DNA from: Actinomycetota bacterium
GTDB lineage: Bacteria > Actinomycetota > UBA4738 > HRBIN12
Direction of reading: 5' to 3'
NCBI GenBank assembly: GCA_005883885.1
Contig: VAYF01000088.1
Coordinates: forward strand, 1-11,831
Length of the DNA stretch: 11,831 nucleotides
Under the pieces are notes generated by a model, which worked only from the letters and a program-made list of their open reading frames with translations, had not been told where the DNA came from and made no database searches. The position numbers were made by a program, and so were the translations under genes. Positions within the stretch are counted from its first letter, which is position 1. Each line of letters begins with the position of its first letter. Of the stretch, positions 1 to 6,430 are shown in pieces.

Positions 1-578
1 AGCACCTGACGACCGCGGATCTCGTCATCACCTTCGCCGCGGGTGTGCGCACGTCGTTCATCGAGAAGCACGTCCCCGATGACGTGCCCGTGGTCCGCGT
101 GATGTCGAACGTCCCGGTGATGGTGGACGAGGCGATGTCCGTGATCGCGGCCGGGAGTCATGCGGGCGAGGAGCACATGGCGATCGCGGAGGAGCTGCTC
201 GGGTACGTCGGGAAGGTGCTCCGGTTGAAGGAGACCCACCTCGACGCGGTGACCGCGACGAGCGGGAGCGGGCCCGCCTACTTCTTCTTGCTCGCGGAGG
301 CGATGATCGAGGCGTGTATCCTCCTCGGGCTCTCCCGAGACGTCGCCACCGAACTGATCGTCCAGACCATGCTCGGGTCGGCGAAGATGTTGCGCGACAC
401 GGGGAAGCACCCCGTCGAGCTCCGCGAGATGGTCACGTCGCCGGGGGGGACCACGATCGAGGCGATCCGCCGCCTCGAGGAGGCCGGGGTCCGCGCCGCG
501 TTCCTGAACGCGATCGACGCGGCGAACAAGCGGAGCGAGGAGCTCGCGCGCGGCGGCGACGACGACGAGGAGGCGTAA
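1..578 (+). CDS. proC: Pyrroline-5-carboxylate reductase ProC, 5' end missing
   Basis: This is the last step of proline biosynthesis: NAD(P)H-dependent reduction of 1-pyrroline-5-carboxylate to L-proline in the cytosol. The frame is open from the window edge (first whole codon at 3), giving 191 visible residues of an expected ~270. The missing part is the N-terminal Rossmann nucleotide-binding motif. The visible part starts at the end of the Rossmann domain (VITFAAGV). It holds the helical dimerisation domain with the two family hallmarks: TSGSGPAYFF at fragment residues 86-95, the P5C-binding loop, and TSPGGTT at 145-151. The C-terminus is an acidic tail (GGDDDEEA). The next gene starts 5 bases after the stop, and its Shine-Dalgarno GAGGAGG lies inside the proC 3' end, so the two are probably cotranscribed. 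P5C is also the likely substrate of the dehydrogenase encoded at 1901-3466. Family assignment is very secure. Confidence 0.96.
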   Translation, partial: HLTTADLVITFAAGVRTSFIEKHVPDDVPVVRVMSNVPVMVDEAMSVIAAGSHAGEEHMAIAEELLGYVGKVLRLKETHLDAVTATSGSGPAYFFLLAEAMIEACILLGLSRDVATELIVQTMLGSAKMLRDTGKHPVELREMVTSPGGTTIEAIRRLEEAGVRAAFLNAIDAANKRSEELARGGDDDEEA

Positions 579-583
579 CACCT

Positions 584-706
584 ATGGGACGAGGAGATCT
601 GGCGAAGGTCCGGAGCGCGAAGGACCGCCAACGCAAGGTGAAGGAACGAGAGAAGAAGCGCGCCGGCGAGCGGGGCGCGGCTCGGAAGGCCGCGAAGAAA
701 CGCTAA
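584..706 (+). CDS. Tiny highly basic protein downstream of proC (40 aa)
   Basis: I do not recognise a named family. The 40-residue product begins MGRGDLAKVRSAKDRQ and is almost entirely Lys, Arg, Glu and Ala, ending RKAAKKR. It would form a very basic helix, as seen in small RNA- or ribosome-associated proteins, though nothing here proves that role. Support for it being a gene: a good Shine-Dalgarno (GAGGAGG, 567-573) ten bases before the ATG, a position 5 bases after the proC stop, and third codon positions that are strongly G/C. The same frame stays open upstream through proC, but that part is out of frame with a real gene, so only the ATG at 584 is credible. It is probably translated from the proC transcript. 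Confidence 0.62.
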   Translation: MGRGDLAKVRSAKDRQRKVKEREKKRAGERGAARKAAKKR

Positions 707-720
707 CGCGTACCCGATCC

Positions 721-762
721 CGGGGATGTTGGCCCCGCCGCCCTTATCAGCGCGATCCGCGC
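721..762 (+). terminator. Two short GC hairpins between small genes, possible weak terminator
   Basis: CGGGG (721-725) can pair with CCCCG (733-737) across a 7-base loop, and GCGCG (750-754) with CGCGC (758-762) across a 3-base loop. Neither is followed by a T-run, so this is at best a GC-type terminator or a processing structure. Such short stems are common by chance in DNA this rich in G+C. Confidence 0.2.
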
Positions 763-778
763 GACCGAACCTCTTTCC

Positions 779-786
779 GAGGAGGT
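779..786 (+). promoter_or_regulatory. Strong ribosome binding site for the 48-aa gene
   Basis: GAGGAGGT lies six bases before the GTG at 793. It is the main evidence that this GTG is used and that the very short frame after it is translated. Confidence 0.6.
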
Positions 787-792
787 CACGCG

Positions 793-939
793 GTGACGAA
801 GCGGCGGATCAGGATCCAACGGGACACGAAGGCCAAGCCACGCGATCACTCCGTGGCGAGCCTCGATCCCCGCGACGCTGCGATCGTCCGCGCCAAGAAC
901 CAGCTGTACGCGGCGGGTCGGATGCGCCGCACGCACTGA
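793..939 (+). CDS. Tiny basic hypothetical protein (48 aa)
   Basis: No family was recognised. The product starts MTKRRIRIQRDTKAK, has a middle part SVASLDPRDAAIVRAKNQ and ends GRMRRTH. A basic N-terminal strand-like segment is followed by a likely helix, with no cysteines, signal peptide or membrane segment. The start is GTG with the Shine-Dalgarno GAGGAGGT six bases upstream. It converges on the fumarylacetoacetate-hydrolase-family gene, with only three bases between the two stop codons. It could belong to the proC transcript or have its own promoter in 707-778. An alternative is a random open frame in GC-rich DNA, but the Shine-Dalgarno and the end placed exactly at the neighbour's stop argue for a gene. 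Confidence 0.55.
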   Translation: MTKRRIRIQRDTKAKPRDHSVASLDPRDAAIVRAKNQLYAAGRMRRTH

Positions 940-942
940 GGC

Positions 943-1725
943 TCAACGCGCTGCGATCGTGTTCCGCAGCGTCCCGATCCCTTCCGCGGCCAGCTCGACC
1001 AGCGCTCCCGGCCACAGTTGACGTCCGGGCTCGTGTGCGGGACGGGCGAACGGCCCGAGCGCGAACGCATCGCCACGTTCCAGCTCGCCGAGCTCTGAGG
1101 CGCCCGCGATCAGCCGTGCGAGGTTCCACGCTCCGCCGTTGAGGTTGCCCTTCGCGACCTCGTCGCCGTCGACCTTGACCGTGAGGAACATCGTCTGCGG
1201 ATCGACCTCGTCGGCGGTGACGACGCACGGGCCGATGGACAGCGGCAGGCCGGCCGACGTCTCCACCGGAGCGCCGCTCGCGTCTCGGGCGCGCCAGTCG
1301 TTCACCAGCGTGTAGCCGAAGACGTGATCCGAGACCTCTTCCACCGCGATCCTTCGAGCCTCTCGGCCCAGCACGGCGGCCACCTTGGGCTCGTATTCGA
1401 GCCAGGCCGCGTCCGACGGCCAGGGCACCTCGTGTTCGGGCCCAACGGTCATCCGCGCGACCTCCATCGACCCGGGCGAGATCAGCGATCGCGGGAACAA
1501 CGGGGTCAGGATCCTCGGCTTCGGCACGTCCCATGCATGGGCGTCGTCTCGCTCGAGCGCCGCGCCGGCGGCGTCCATGACGGTGCCTCGGCTGCTCGTG
1601 ACGAAACCCTCGAGCGTGGTGGGGAAGGCCGGGTGCCCGACCGCGTCGGGCAGATCGACCACCTCACCCTCGAGGATCGCCCCCAGTCGCCGCTGCCCCC
1701 CGCGGTCGTAGGTGACGAGCCTCAT
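943..1725 (-). CDS. Fumarylacetoacetate hydrolase (FAH) family protein
   Basis: This 260-residue protein has the length of bacterial FAHD-type hydrolases, not of true fumarylacetoacetase (~420). The family cleaves or decarboxylates beta-diketo and 2-oxo acids (acylpyruvates, oxaloacetate, homoprotocatechuate-pathway intermediates) using a divalent metal. The metal site is visible: E110 and E112 in LEYE and D143 in VNDWRARD, with the expected spacing. The C-terminal beta-domain ends with ALVELAAEGIGTLRN. I chose the ATG at 1725 because MRLVTYDRGGQRRLG is the usual FAHD N-terminus; an upstream ATG at 1797 would add 24 unrelated residues. No Shine-Dalgarno precedes 1725. A TACGCT -10-like box (plus-strand 1739-1744) ends 13 bases before the ATG, which fits a very short or absent leader. 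It is transcribed divergently from the catabolic operon, so a shared pathway is possible. Substrate unknown. Confidence 0.9.
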   Translation of the reverse strand: MRLVTYDRGGQRRLGAILEGEVVDLPDAVGHPAFPTTLEGFVTSSRGTVMDAAGAALERDDAHAWDVPKPRILTPLFPRSLISPGSMEVARMTVGPEHEVPWPSDAAWLEYEPKVAAVLGREARRIAVEEVSDHVFGYTLVNDWRARDASGAPVETSAGLPLSIGPCVVTADEVDPQTMFLTVKVDGDEVAKGNLNGGAWNLARLIAGASELGELERGDAFALGPFARPAHEPGRQLWPGALVELAAEGIGTLRNTIAAR

Positions 1726-1900
1726 CAGTGGGAGCCGAAGCGTACGCCCGCCGACCGGATGAATCACGCAGGACAAGCCGGTTTTCCACAGATCCATCGG
1801 TCAACCAGCCGACATGGCGGTCGATGGGCGTCGTTCTTGGGGAACGGCTACGATTCCGGGCGGCCGGCAGGCCGATCCGTACCGAAGGAGGCCGCTTCCC
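1726..1900. promoter_or_regulatory. Divergent promoter region between FAH-family gene and operon
   Basis: These 175 non-coding bases separate two divergent genes. For the plus strand, TACGAT at 1849-1854 matches the actinobacterial -10 pattern TANNNT and would start RNA near 1861, giving a ~40-base leader. No convincing -35 lies 17-18 bases upstream. For the minus strand, AGCGTA at 1739-1744 reads TACGCT. An imperfect operator candidate is the 6-bp inverted pair CCATCG (1794-1799) and CGATGG (1822-1827). No riboswitch fold was recognised. Confidence 0.45.
1884..1891 (+). promoter_or_regulatory. Shine-Dalgarno that fixes the aldehyde dehydrogenase start
   Basis: GAAGGAGG lies nine bases before the ATG at 1901. 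It decides against the longer open frame from 1814, which would add 29 residues with no family resemblance. Confidence 0.75.
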
Positions 1901-3466
1901 ATGGCGCAGAAGTTCCGCATCACCTACGCAACCCTGTCCGCCGATAACGAGGAGCTGCAGCGCAGCTACGACGAGGCCGCCGAGCGCGTGAAGGCCGAGC
2001 TCGGCAAGGGATACCCGGTCATCGTCAACGGGGAGGAGCGCTGGCGGGAGGATCGATACGTCGAGCCGTCGCCCATCGACGAAACGCTCGTGATCGGCAG
2101 CTTCTCGCAAGCGACCGCCGAGGATGTGGACGACGCCGTTCGTGCCGCCAAGGAGTTCTCGCTCGAGTGGGATCGGATGGGCTGGCAAGAGCGCGTGCGG
2201 ATCCTCCGCAACGTTGCCGACGTCATGGAAGAGCGGTTGTTCGATCTGGCCGCCCTGATGGGCTACGAGGTCGGGAAGAACCGCCTGGAGGCGCTCGGGG
2301 ACGTCCAGGAGACCGCCGAGCTGATCCGCTGGAACTGCGACGAGGTGGAGAAGCACGACGGGTTCCGGACCCCGATGAGCGGCCTGGGCGCGGCGGGCGA
2401 CTACTACGACGTGATGCGGCCGTACGGCGTGTGGGCCGTCATCAGCCCGTTCAACTTCCCGATGGCGCTCTCCGGTGGACCCTCCTCCGGCGCGCTCGTC
2501 GCGGGTAACTGCGTGGTCCTCAAGCCGTCGAACCAGGGGGCGTTGCTCGGATACAAGCTCTACGAGTGTTACCGCGACGGTGGCGTGCCCGCGGGGGCGT
2601 TCCACCTCGTCGTCGGTCGAGGCGTGGTGGCGGGTGAGGCGCTCTGGAAGCACCCCGACGTCGGCGGGATCACCTTCACCGGCTCCTACAAGGTCGGGAT
2701 GGACATCTACAAGAACTTCGCCCTGAACGTACCCAAGCCCGTGATCTGCGAGATGGGCGGGAAGAACCCGACGATCGTGACGAAGAACGCCGACCTCGAC
2801 AAGGCGACCGACGGTGTCCTGCGGAGCGCGTTCGGGTTCGGTGGACAGAAGTGCTCCGCATGCTCGCGCGTGTTCGTCGAGCGCGAGGTCTACGACGACT
2901 TCCTGACCCGGTTGAAGACGAAGACCGAGAAGCTCAAGGTCGGCAACCCGTTGGAGCGCGACGTGTACCTCGGGCCGATCATCAACGAGGCCGCGCTCGA
3001 CACGTTCGAGGAGGCGGCCGAGGAGGCACGGAAGAACGGCAACATCGTCACCGGCGGGCAGCGGATCACCGAGGGCGAGCTCGGCAAGGGTCTGTTCGTC
3101 GAGCCGACGGTGGTCGAGGCGCCCGACGACAGCTGGATCTGGAAGAAGGAGCTCTTCGTCCCGTTCGTCGCGGTGGCGCCCTTCGACCAGCTGGACGACG
3201 CGATCGGGAAGGCGAACGACACCGAGTACGGGCTGACCGCGGGGTTCTTCAGCGAGGACGCGGCCGAGGTCGACGAATGGCTCGACCGGATCCAGGCCGG
3301 CGTGATCTACGTGAATCGTCGCGCGGGATCGACGACCGGCGCATGGCCGGGCGTGCAGCCGTTCGGTGGATGGAAGGGATCCGGGACGACGGGGAAGGCC
3401 GGCGGTGGGCCGTACTACGTGATGCAGTACCTCCGCGAGCAGTCCCGGACGGTGATCGCGGAGTGA
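1901..3466 (+). CDS. Aldehyde dehydrogenase, P5C dehydrogenase (RocA)-like
   Basis: This cytosolic NAD(P)-dependent aldehyde dehydrogenase has 521 residues, the size of the RocA/Thermus P5C dehydrogenase group. The N-terminal ~50 residues (through KGYPVIVNGEERW) match the extended N-terminus of that group. Catalytic residues are present: N185 in SPFNFP, K208 in VLKPSNQ, E284 in CEMGGKNP, and the nucleophile C318 in GGQKCSACSR. The C-terminus VQPFGGWKGSGTTGKAGG is also P5CDH-like. The usual EIFGP motif reads ELFVPF here, so the family is assigned with more confidence than the substrate, which could be glutamate semialdehyde/P5C, succinic or glutaric semialdehyde, or an aminoaldehyde. It is the first gene of the operon, and its stop overlaps the GTG start of the aminotransferase (GTGA, 3463-3466). 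That pairing is typical when the aminotransferase makes the aldehyde substrate. Confidence 0.9.
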   Translation: MAQKFRITYATLSADNEELQRSYDEAAERVKAELGKGYPVIVNGEERWREDRYVEPSPIDETLVIGSFSQATAEDVDDAVRAAKEFSLEWDRMGWQERVRILRNVADVMEERLFDLAALMGYEVGKNRLEALGDVQETAELIRWNCDEVEKHDGFRTPMSGLGAAGDYYDVMRPYGVWAVISPFNFPMALSGGPSSGALVAGNCVVLKPSNQGALLGYKLYECYRDGGVPAGAFHLVVGRGVVAGEALWKHPDVGGITFTGSYKVGMDIYKNFALNVPKPVICEMGGKNPTIVTKNADLDKATDGVLRSAFGFGGQKCSACSRVFVEREVYDDFLTRLKTKTEKLKVGNPLERDVYLGPIINEAALDTFEEAAEEARKNGNIVTGGQRITEGELGKGLFVEPTVVEAPDDSWIWKKELFVPFVAVAPFDQLDDAIGKANDTEYGLTAGFFSEDAAEVDEWLDRIQAGVIYVNRRAGSTTGAWPGVQPFGGWKGSGTTGKAGGGPYYVMQYLREQSRTVIAE

Positions 3467-4770
3467 GGGCCGGGGAGTCCCGGCTCGCGTACGACGGGCT
3501 CGCGGCGTTCGTCGGACCCAAACTGATCACCGAGGTCCCCGGGCCGGAAGCACTGGCATGGATCGAACGGGACCGCAAGGTCACGTCGCCGTCCCTCCCG
3601 CGCGCATATCCCTTCGTTCCGAAGCGTGGCGCGGGGTCCATCGTGGAGGACGTCGACGGCAACATCTTCCTGGATCTGAACGCGGGGATCGCGGTCACGT
3701 CGACGGGCCACTGTCATCCGAGGGTGGTCGACGCCATCGACCGTCAGGCGGCCGAGCTGCTGCACTACTCGGCGAGCGACTTCTACCTTCCGGTCTATGC
3801 CGAGGTGTGTGAGCGGCTCGACCAGGTGGCGCCGTTCGGCGACCGCCCGGCTCGATCCTTCCTGACGAACTCCGGGACGGAAGCCGTCGAAGCCGCGATC
3901 AAGCTCGCCCGGTTCGCCACGGGCCGCCAGTACCTGATCGGCATGTACAAGTCGTTCCACGGACGCTCGATGGGAAGCGTCACGCTGACGGCGTCCAAGG
4001 CGAAGTACCGCACCAACTTCGGACCGATGCTGCCGAGCGTGTACCACACGTTCTACGGCGACTTCGACTACCTCGACGAGGTGGTGTTCAAGCGGCTCGT
4101 CTCGCCGACCGAGGTCGCCGCGATCGTCGTGGAATCCTGGCTCGGCGAGGGCGGCTACGTCCTGCCGCCCGACGGCTGGTTCACGTATCTGCGAGAGCTC
4201 TGCGACCTGCACGGGATCCTGCTCGTGTGCGACGAGGTCCAAAGCGGCATGGGTCGCAGCGGCAAGATGTGGGCGATCGAGCACGAGGGTGTTGAACCGG
4301 ACGTCCTGATCTCGGGGAAGGGGATCGCCAGCGGTCTGCCCCTCGGGGCGATGATCGCGCGCGAGGATCTGATGGTCTGGGACCTCGGGTCGCACGGGTC
4401 CACGTACGGCGGCAGTCCGCTCTCGTGCGCTGCCGCCCTCGCGACGTTCGACGTGATCCGCGACGAGGACCTGCTCGGGAACGCGGAGCGCGTGGGCTCC
4501 GTCTTGCTCGACGGGCTCCGCGAGATGAAGACGCGACATCCCCTGATCCGGGAGGTCAGGGGCAAGGCGATGTGGATCGGGCTCGGGTTCGCCGATCATC
4601 AGGTGGCCGAGGCGATCGAGCACGTCGCGTTCCGGCGCGGGATGCTGATGCTCTCGTGCGGCGACGACGCCGTCCGGATCTCGCCGCCGCTCGTGTTCCG
4701 GGAGGATCAGGCGCGCGAGGCTCTGCGGATCTTCGAGGAGGTCGTTGCCGAGGTCGAAGCGGGGACCTAG
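3463..4770 (+). CDS. Class III aminotransferase (GABA/ornithine/acetylornithine type)
   Basis: This PLP-dependent transaminase of 435 residues moves a terminal amino group to a 2-oxo acid and leaves a semialdehyde. Visible motifs are the N-terminal GSIVEDVDGNIFLDLNAGIA, the phosphate-binding NSGTEAVEAAIKLAR, SFHGRSMG, D257 in VCDEVQSGMGRSG, which pairs with the pyridine nitrogen, and Schiff-base K286 in SGKGIASGLPLGA. The GTG at 3463 is the only sensible start: it overlaps the upstream stop as GTGA, and the open frame continuing further upstream runs out of frame through the dehydrogenase gene. This group includes GABA, ornithine-delta, acetylornithine and archaeal omega-amino-acid transaminases, which cannot be separated by eye. 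With a P5CDH-like enzyme directly upstream, ornithine is an attractive substrate (inference); GABA or 5-aminovalerate are alternatives. Confidence 0.92.
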   Translation: MRAGESRLAYDGLAAFVGPKLITEVPGPEALAWIERDRKVTSPSLPRAYPFVPKRGAGSIVEDVDGNIFLDLNAGIAVTSTGHCHPRVVDAIDRQAAELLHYSASDFYLPVYAEVCERLDQVAPFGDRPARSFLTNSGTEAVEAAIKLARFATGRQYLIGMYKSFHGRSMGSVTLTASKAKYRTNFGPMLPSVYHTFYGDFDYLDEVVFKRLVSPTEVAAIVVESWLGEGGYVLPPDGWFTYLRELCDLHGILLVCDEVQSGMGRSGKMWAIEHEGVEPDVLISGKGIASGLPLGAMIAREDLMVWDLGSHGSTYGGSPLSCAAALATFDVIRDEDLLGNAERVGSVLLDGLREMKTRHPLIREVRGKAMWIGLGFADHQVAEAIEHVAFRRGMLMLSCGDDAVRISPPLVFREDQAREALRIFEEVVAEVEAGT

Positions 4771-5520
4771 ATGGGCCTGGCTCCCGACTCCCTCGCGTTC
4801 GATTGCGCCGACACCCTGCGTGTCGCGAGCTTCTGGGGTGGCGCGCTGGGCTTCGGTCTGGACCACGACCCGGACGACGGCGTGCTCCTGGTCGATCCTT
4901 CGAAGCGCACGCGCGGCGTCTACTTCCAGACGGTGCCGGAACCGAAGGTCGTGAAGAACCGCGTCCACCTCGACCTGCGGCCGGCAACGACGATGGCCGA
5001 GGAGGTCGCCCGTCTCGGTGATCTCGGGGCCGCGCAGATCCGGTACGTCGACGAGGGACACGGTTCGTGGACCGTGATGGGCGACCCGGAAGGGAACGAG
5101 TTCTGCGTCCTGCGCGCGCACGGCGAGGGCGGGAAGCGCGACATACGGGGCCTCGACTCCGTCGTCGTCGATTCCGGCGATTGGCGACGCGTCGCCGACT
5201 TCTGGATCGTCGCGCTGGGGTACCGCGAGCTCGAGGCGGGCGAGGACGGCGTCGAGATCGTCGGCGATCGCGACGGCGACCCGATGCTTTCCTTCGTAAG
5301 CGTCCCTGAGCCGAAGACGGTCAAGAACCGGATCCACCTGGACGTCCGACCCAGCGGCTCGATGGCCGAGGAGGTCGATCGGGTCACGACGCTCGGAGCG
5401 ACGGTCCGGGGCTTCATCGAGGAGAGCGGGTCGTTCTGGACGCAGATGCGCGATCCCGAAGGGAACGAGTTCTGCATCCTCCGCGGCCCGGACGACGGCT
5501 GGTCGCCGGATGAGTTCTAA
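4771..5520 (+). CDS. Tandem two-domain VOC (glyoxalase-like) protein
   Basis: This 249-residue protein is made of two vicinal-oxygen-chelate domains, residues ~5-115 and ~128-238. The type (FxCADxxRVASFW, PEPKxVKNRxHLDL, DPEGNEFCxLR) matches the Glyoxalase_6-like branch. The His in KNRVHL and KNRIHL and the Glu in GNEF are the likely metal ligands. The superfamily includes glyoxalases, ring-cleaving dioxygenases, epimerases and resistance proteins, and this branch has few characterised members, so no reaction is assigned. The ATG directly follows the aminotransferase TAG with no gap; a weak GGGGA upstream may serve as Shine-Dalgarno. The 3' end overlaps the CoA-transferase start by 11 bases. 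Its place in the operon suggests it acts on a pathway intermediate or protects against a reactive by-product (inference). Confidence 0.87.
   Translation: MGLAPDSLAFDCADTLRVASFWGGALGFGLDHDPDDGVLLVDPSKRTRGVYFQTVPEPKVVKNRVHLDLRPATTMAEEVARLGDLGAAQIRYVDEGHGSWTVMGDPEGNEFCVLRAHGEGGKRDIRGLDSVVVDSGDWRRVADFWIVALGYRELEAGEDGVEIVGDRDGDPMLSFVSVPEPKTVKNRIHLDVRPSGSMAEEVDRVTTLGATVRGFIEESGSFWTQMRDPEGNEFCILRGPDDGWSPDEF
4783..5115 (+). repeat. VOC domain copy 1 (internal gene duplication)
   Basis: This is the first copy of a ~333-base unit whose second copy begins exactly 369 bases later (5152-5484). Landmarks keep the same 123-codon offset throughout: FW at 4831/5200, VPEPK at 4933/5302, and an identical 18-base run ending FC at 5089-5106 and 5458-5475. 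No insertion or deletion separates the copies between these points. Confidence 0.8.
5152..5484 (+). repeat. VOC domain copy 2 (internal gene duplication)
   Basis: Second copy of the unit at 4783-5115, displaced by 369 bases. It keeps VPEPKTVKNRIHLDVRP, MAEEV and DPEGNEFCILR, but the N-terminal half has diverged (SVVVDSGDW instead of SLAFDCADT). The duplication therefore looks old, with the likely metal-binding half conserved. Confidence 0.8.
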
Positions 5521-6430
5521 GCAGACGACGATGCGGGACGCCGTCGCGGACCTCGTCCGCGACGGCGACACCGTCGCGATCGAGGGCTTCACCCATCTGA
5601 TCTGCTTCGCGGCGGGTCACGAGATCATCCGCCAGCGCAAGCGCGACCTGACGCTGGCGAGGATGACCCCCGACGTGATCTATGACCAGATGGTCGCGGG
5701 CGGGGTGGCGAGCAAGCTGATCTTCAGCTGGCTCGGCAACCCCGGCGTCGGATCGCTGCACGCGATCCGACGCCGCATCGAGGACCACGATCCGGAGCCG
5801 CTCGAGATCGAGGAGTACTCGCACTTCGGGATGGTCTGCCGGTACGTCGCGGGCGCCTCGAACCTGCCGTTCTTCCCCATCCGCAGCTACTACGAGTCCG
5901 ACATCCCAAAGGTGAACCCGAAGATCGTCCCCATGACGTCGCCGTACGACGACGCCACCGAGGTCTACGTCGTCCCGCCGCTCCGACCCGACGTCTCGAT
6001 CGTCCACGCGCAACGCGCCGACGCGAGCGGCGACGCGCAGATCTGGGGGTTGCTCGGATGCCAGAAAGAGGCGGCGTTCGCCGGCGCGCGGGTCATCGTC
6101 GTCTGCGAGGAGGTCGTGGAGGAATCGGTGATCCGTCAGGACCCGAACCGGACCGCGATCCCCGGGGTCGTCGTCGACGCGGTCGTCGAGGAGCCGTTCG
6201 CCTGCCATCCGAGCTTCGCGCAGGGCTACTACGACCGGGACAATGCCTTCTACCTGGACTGGGATCGCATCGCCCGCGATCCGGAAACGCTCGACACGTG
6301 GCTGAAGGAGTGGGTCTTCGACCTGGGGACGCACGCCGACTACCGGGAGAAGTGGGGCTCCGCGCATTGGGACGCCCTGCGGCCCGGCGACGCGATGTCG
6401 GGCGAGGTCGATTACGGGAGGTACGCGTGA
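5510..6430 (+). CDS. CoA-transferase subunit A (CatI/GctA-like)
   Basis: Alpha subunit of a class I (family I) CoA-transferase, 306 residues. The family moves CoA from a donor such as succinyl-CoA to a carboxylic acid; CatI/CatJ activate 3-oxoadipate and GctA/GctB act on glutaconate. Visible hallmarks are EGFTHL (residues 25-30), ARMTPDVIYDQM (50-61), NPGVGSLH (77-84), PKVNPKI, RPDVSIVHAQRAD and the QGYYDRDNAFY segment near the C-terminus. All resemble CatI closely from memory of that family. The start ATG lies 11 bases inside the VOC gene, and the stop overlaps the beta-subunit start (GTGA). The alpha and beta subunits would form an obligate hetero-oligomer. No other beta-ketoadipate genes (catB/catC/pcaF types) are in the window, so the acceptor may be another short oxo- or dicarboxylate; the CatI name is a family comparison only. 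Confidence 0.9.
   Translation: MSSKQTTMRDAVADLVRDGDTVAIEGFTHLICFAAGHEIIRQRKRDLTLARMTPDVIYDQMVAGGVASKLIFSWLGNPGVGSLHAIRRRIEDHDPEPLEIEEYSHFGMVCRYVAGASNLPFFPIRSYYESDIPKVNPKIVPMTSPYDDATEVYVVPPLRPDVSIVHAQRADASGDAQIWGLLGCQKEAAFAGARVIVVCEEVVEESVIRQDPNRTAIPGVVVDAVVEEPFACHPSFAQGYYDRDNAFYLDWDRIARDPETLDTWLKEWVFDLGTHADYREKWGSAHWDALRPGDAMSGEVDYGRYA
6416..6421 (+). promoter_or_regulatory. Ribosome binding site for CoA-transferase subunit B
   Basis: GGGAGG lies five bases before the GTG at 6427, inside the last codons of subunit A. It supports this start and suggests independent initiation as well as coupling, helping balanced production of the two subunits. Confidence 0.6.

Noticed and set aside
567..578. 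Purine-rich GACGAC/GAGGAGG run as a simple-sequence repeat
   Set aside because: It is explained by the acidic C-terminal tail of ProC plus the ribosome site of the next gene.
1782..1790. TTTTCCACA, a perfect match to the DnaA-box pattern TTWTNCACA
   Set aside because: A single copy with no second box, AT-rich region or origin genes nearby; one match by chance is expected.
1726..1797. Longer N-terminus for the FAH-family protein starting at an ATG at 1797
   Set aside because: The 24 extra residues do not resemble the family, and MRLVTYDRGG is the typical start.
2851..3462. Open frame upstream of the first aminotransferase (would add 204 residues)
   Set aside because: It is an out-of-frame reading of the aldehyde dehydrogenase, with no family resemblance.
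3415..5592. Very long open frame on the minus strand (725 codons)
   Set aside because: It is antisense to the aminotransferase and VOC genes, is Arg/Asp/His-rich with no motif, and arises because GC-rich codon bias suppresses stops in the mirrored frame.
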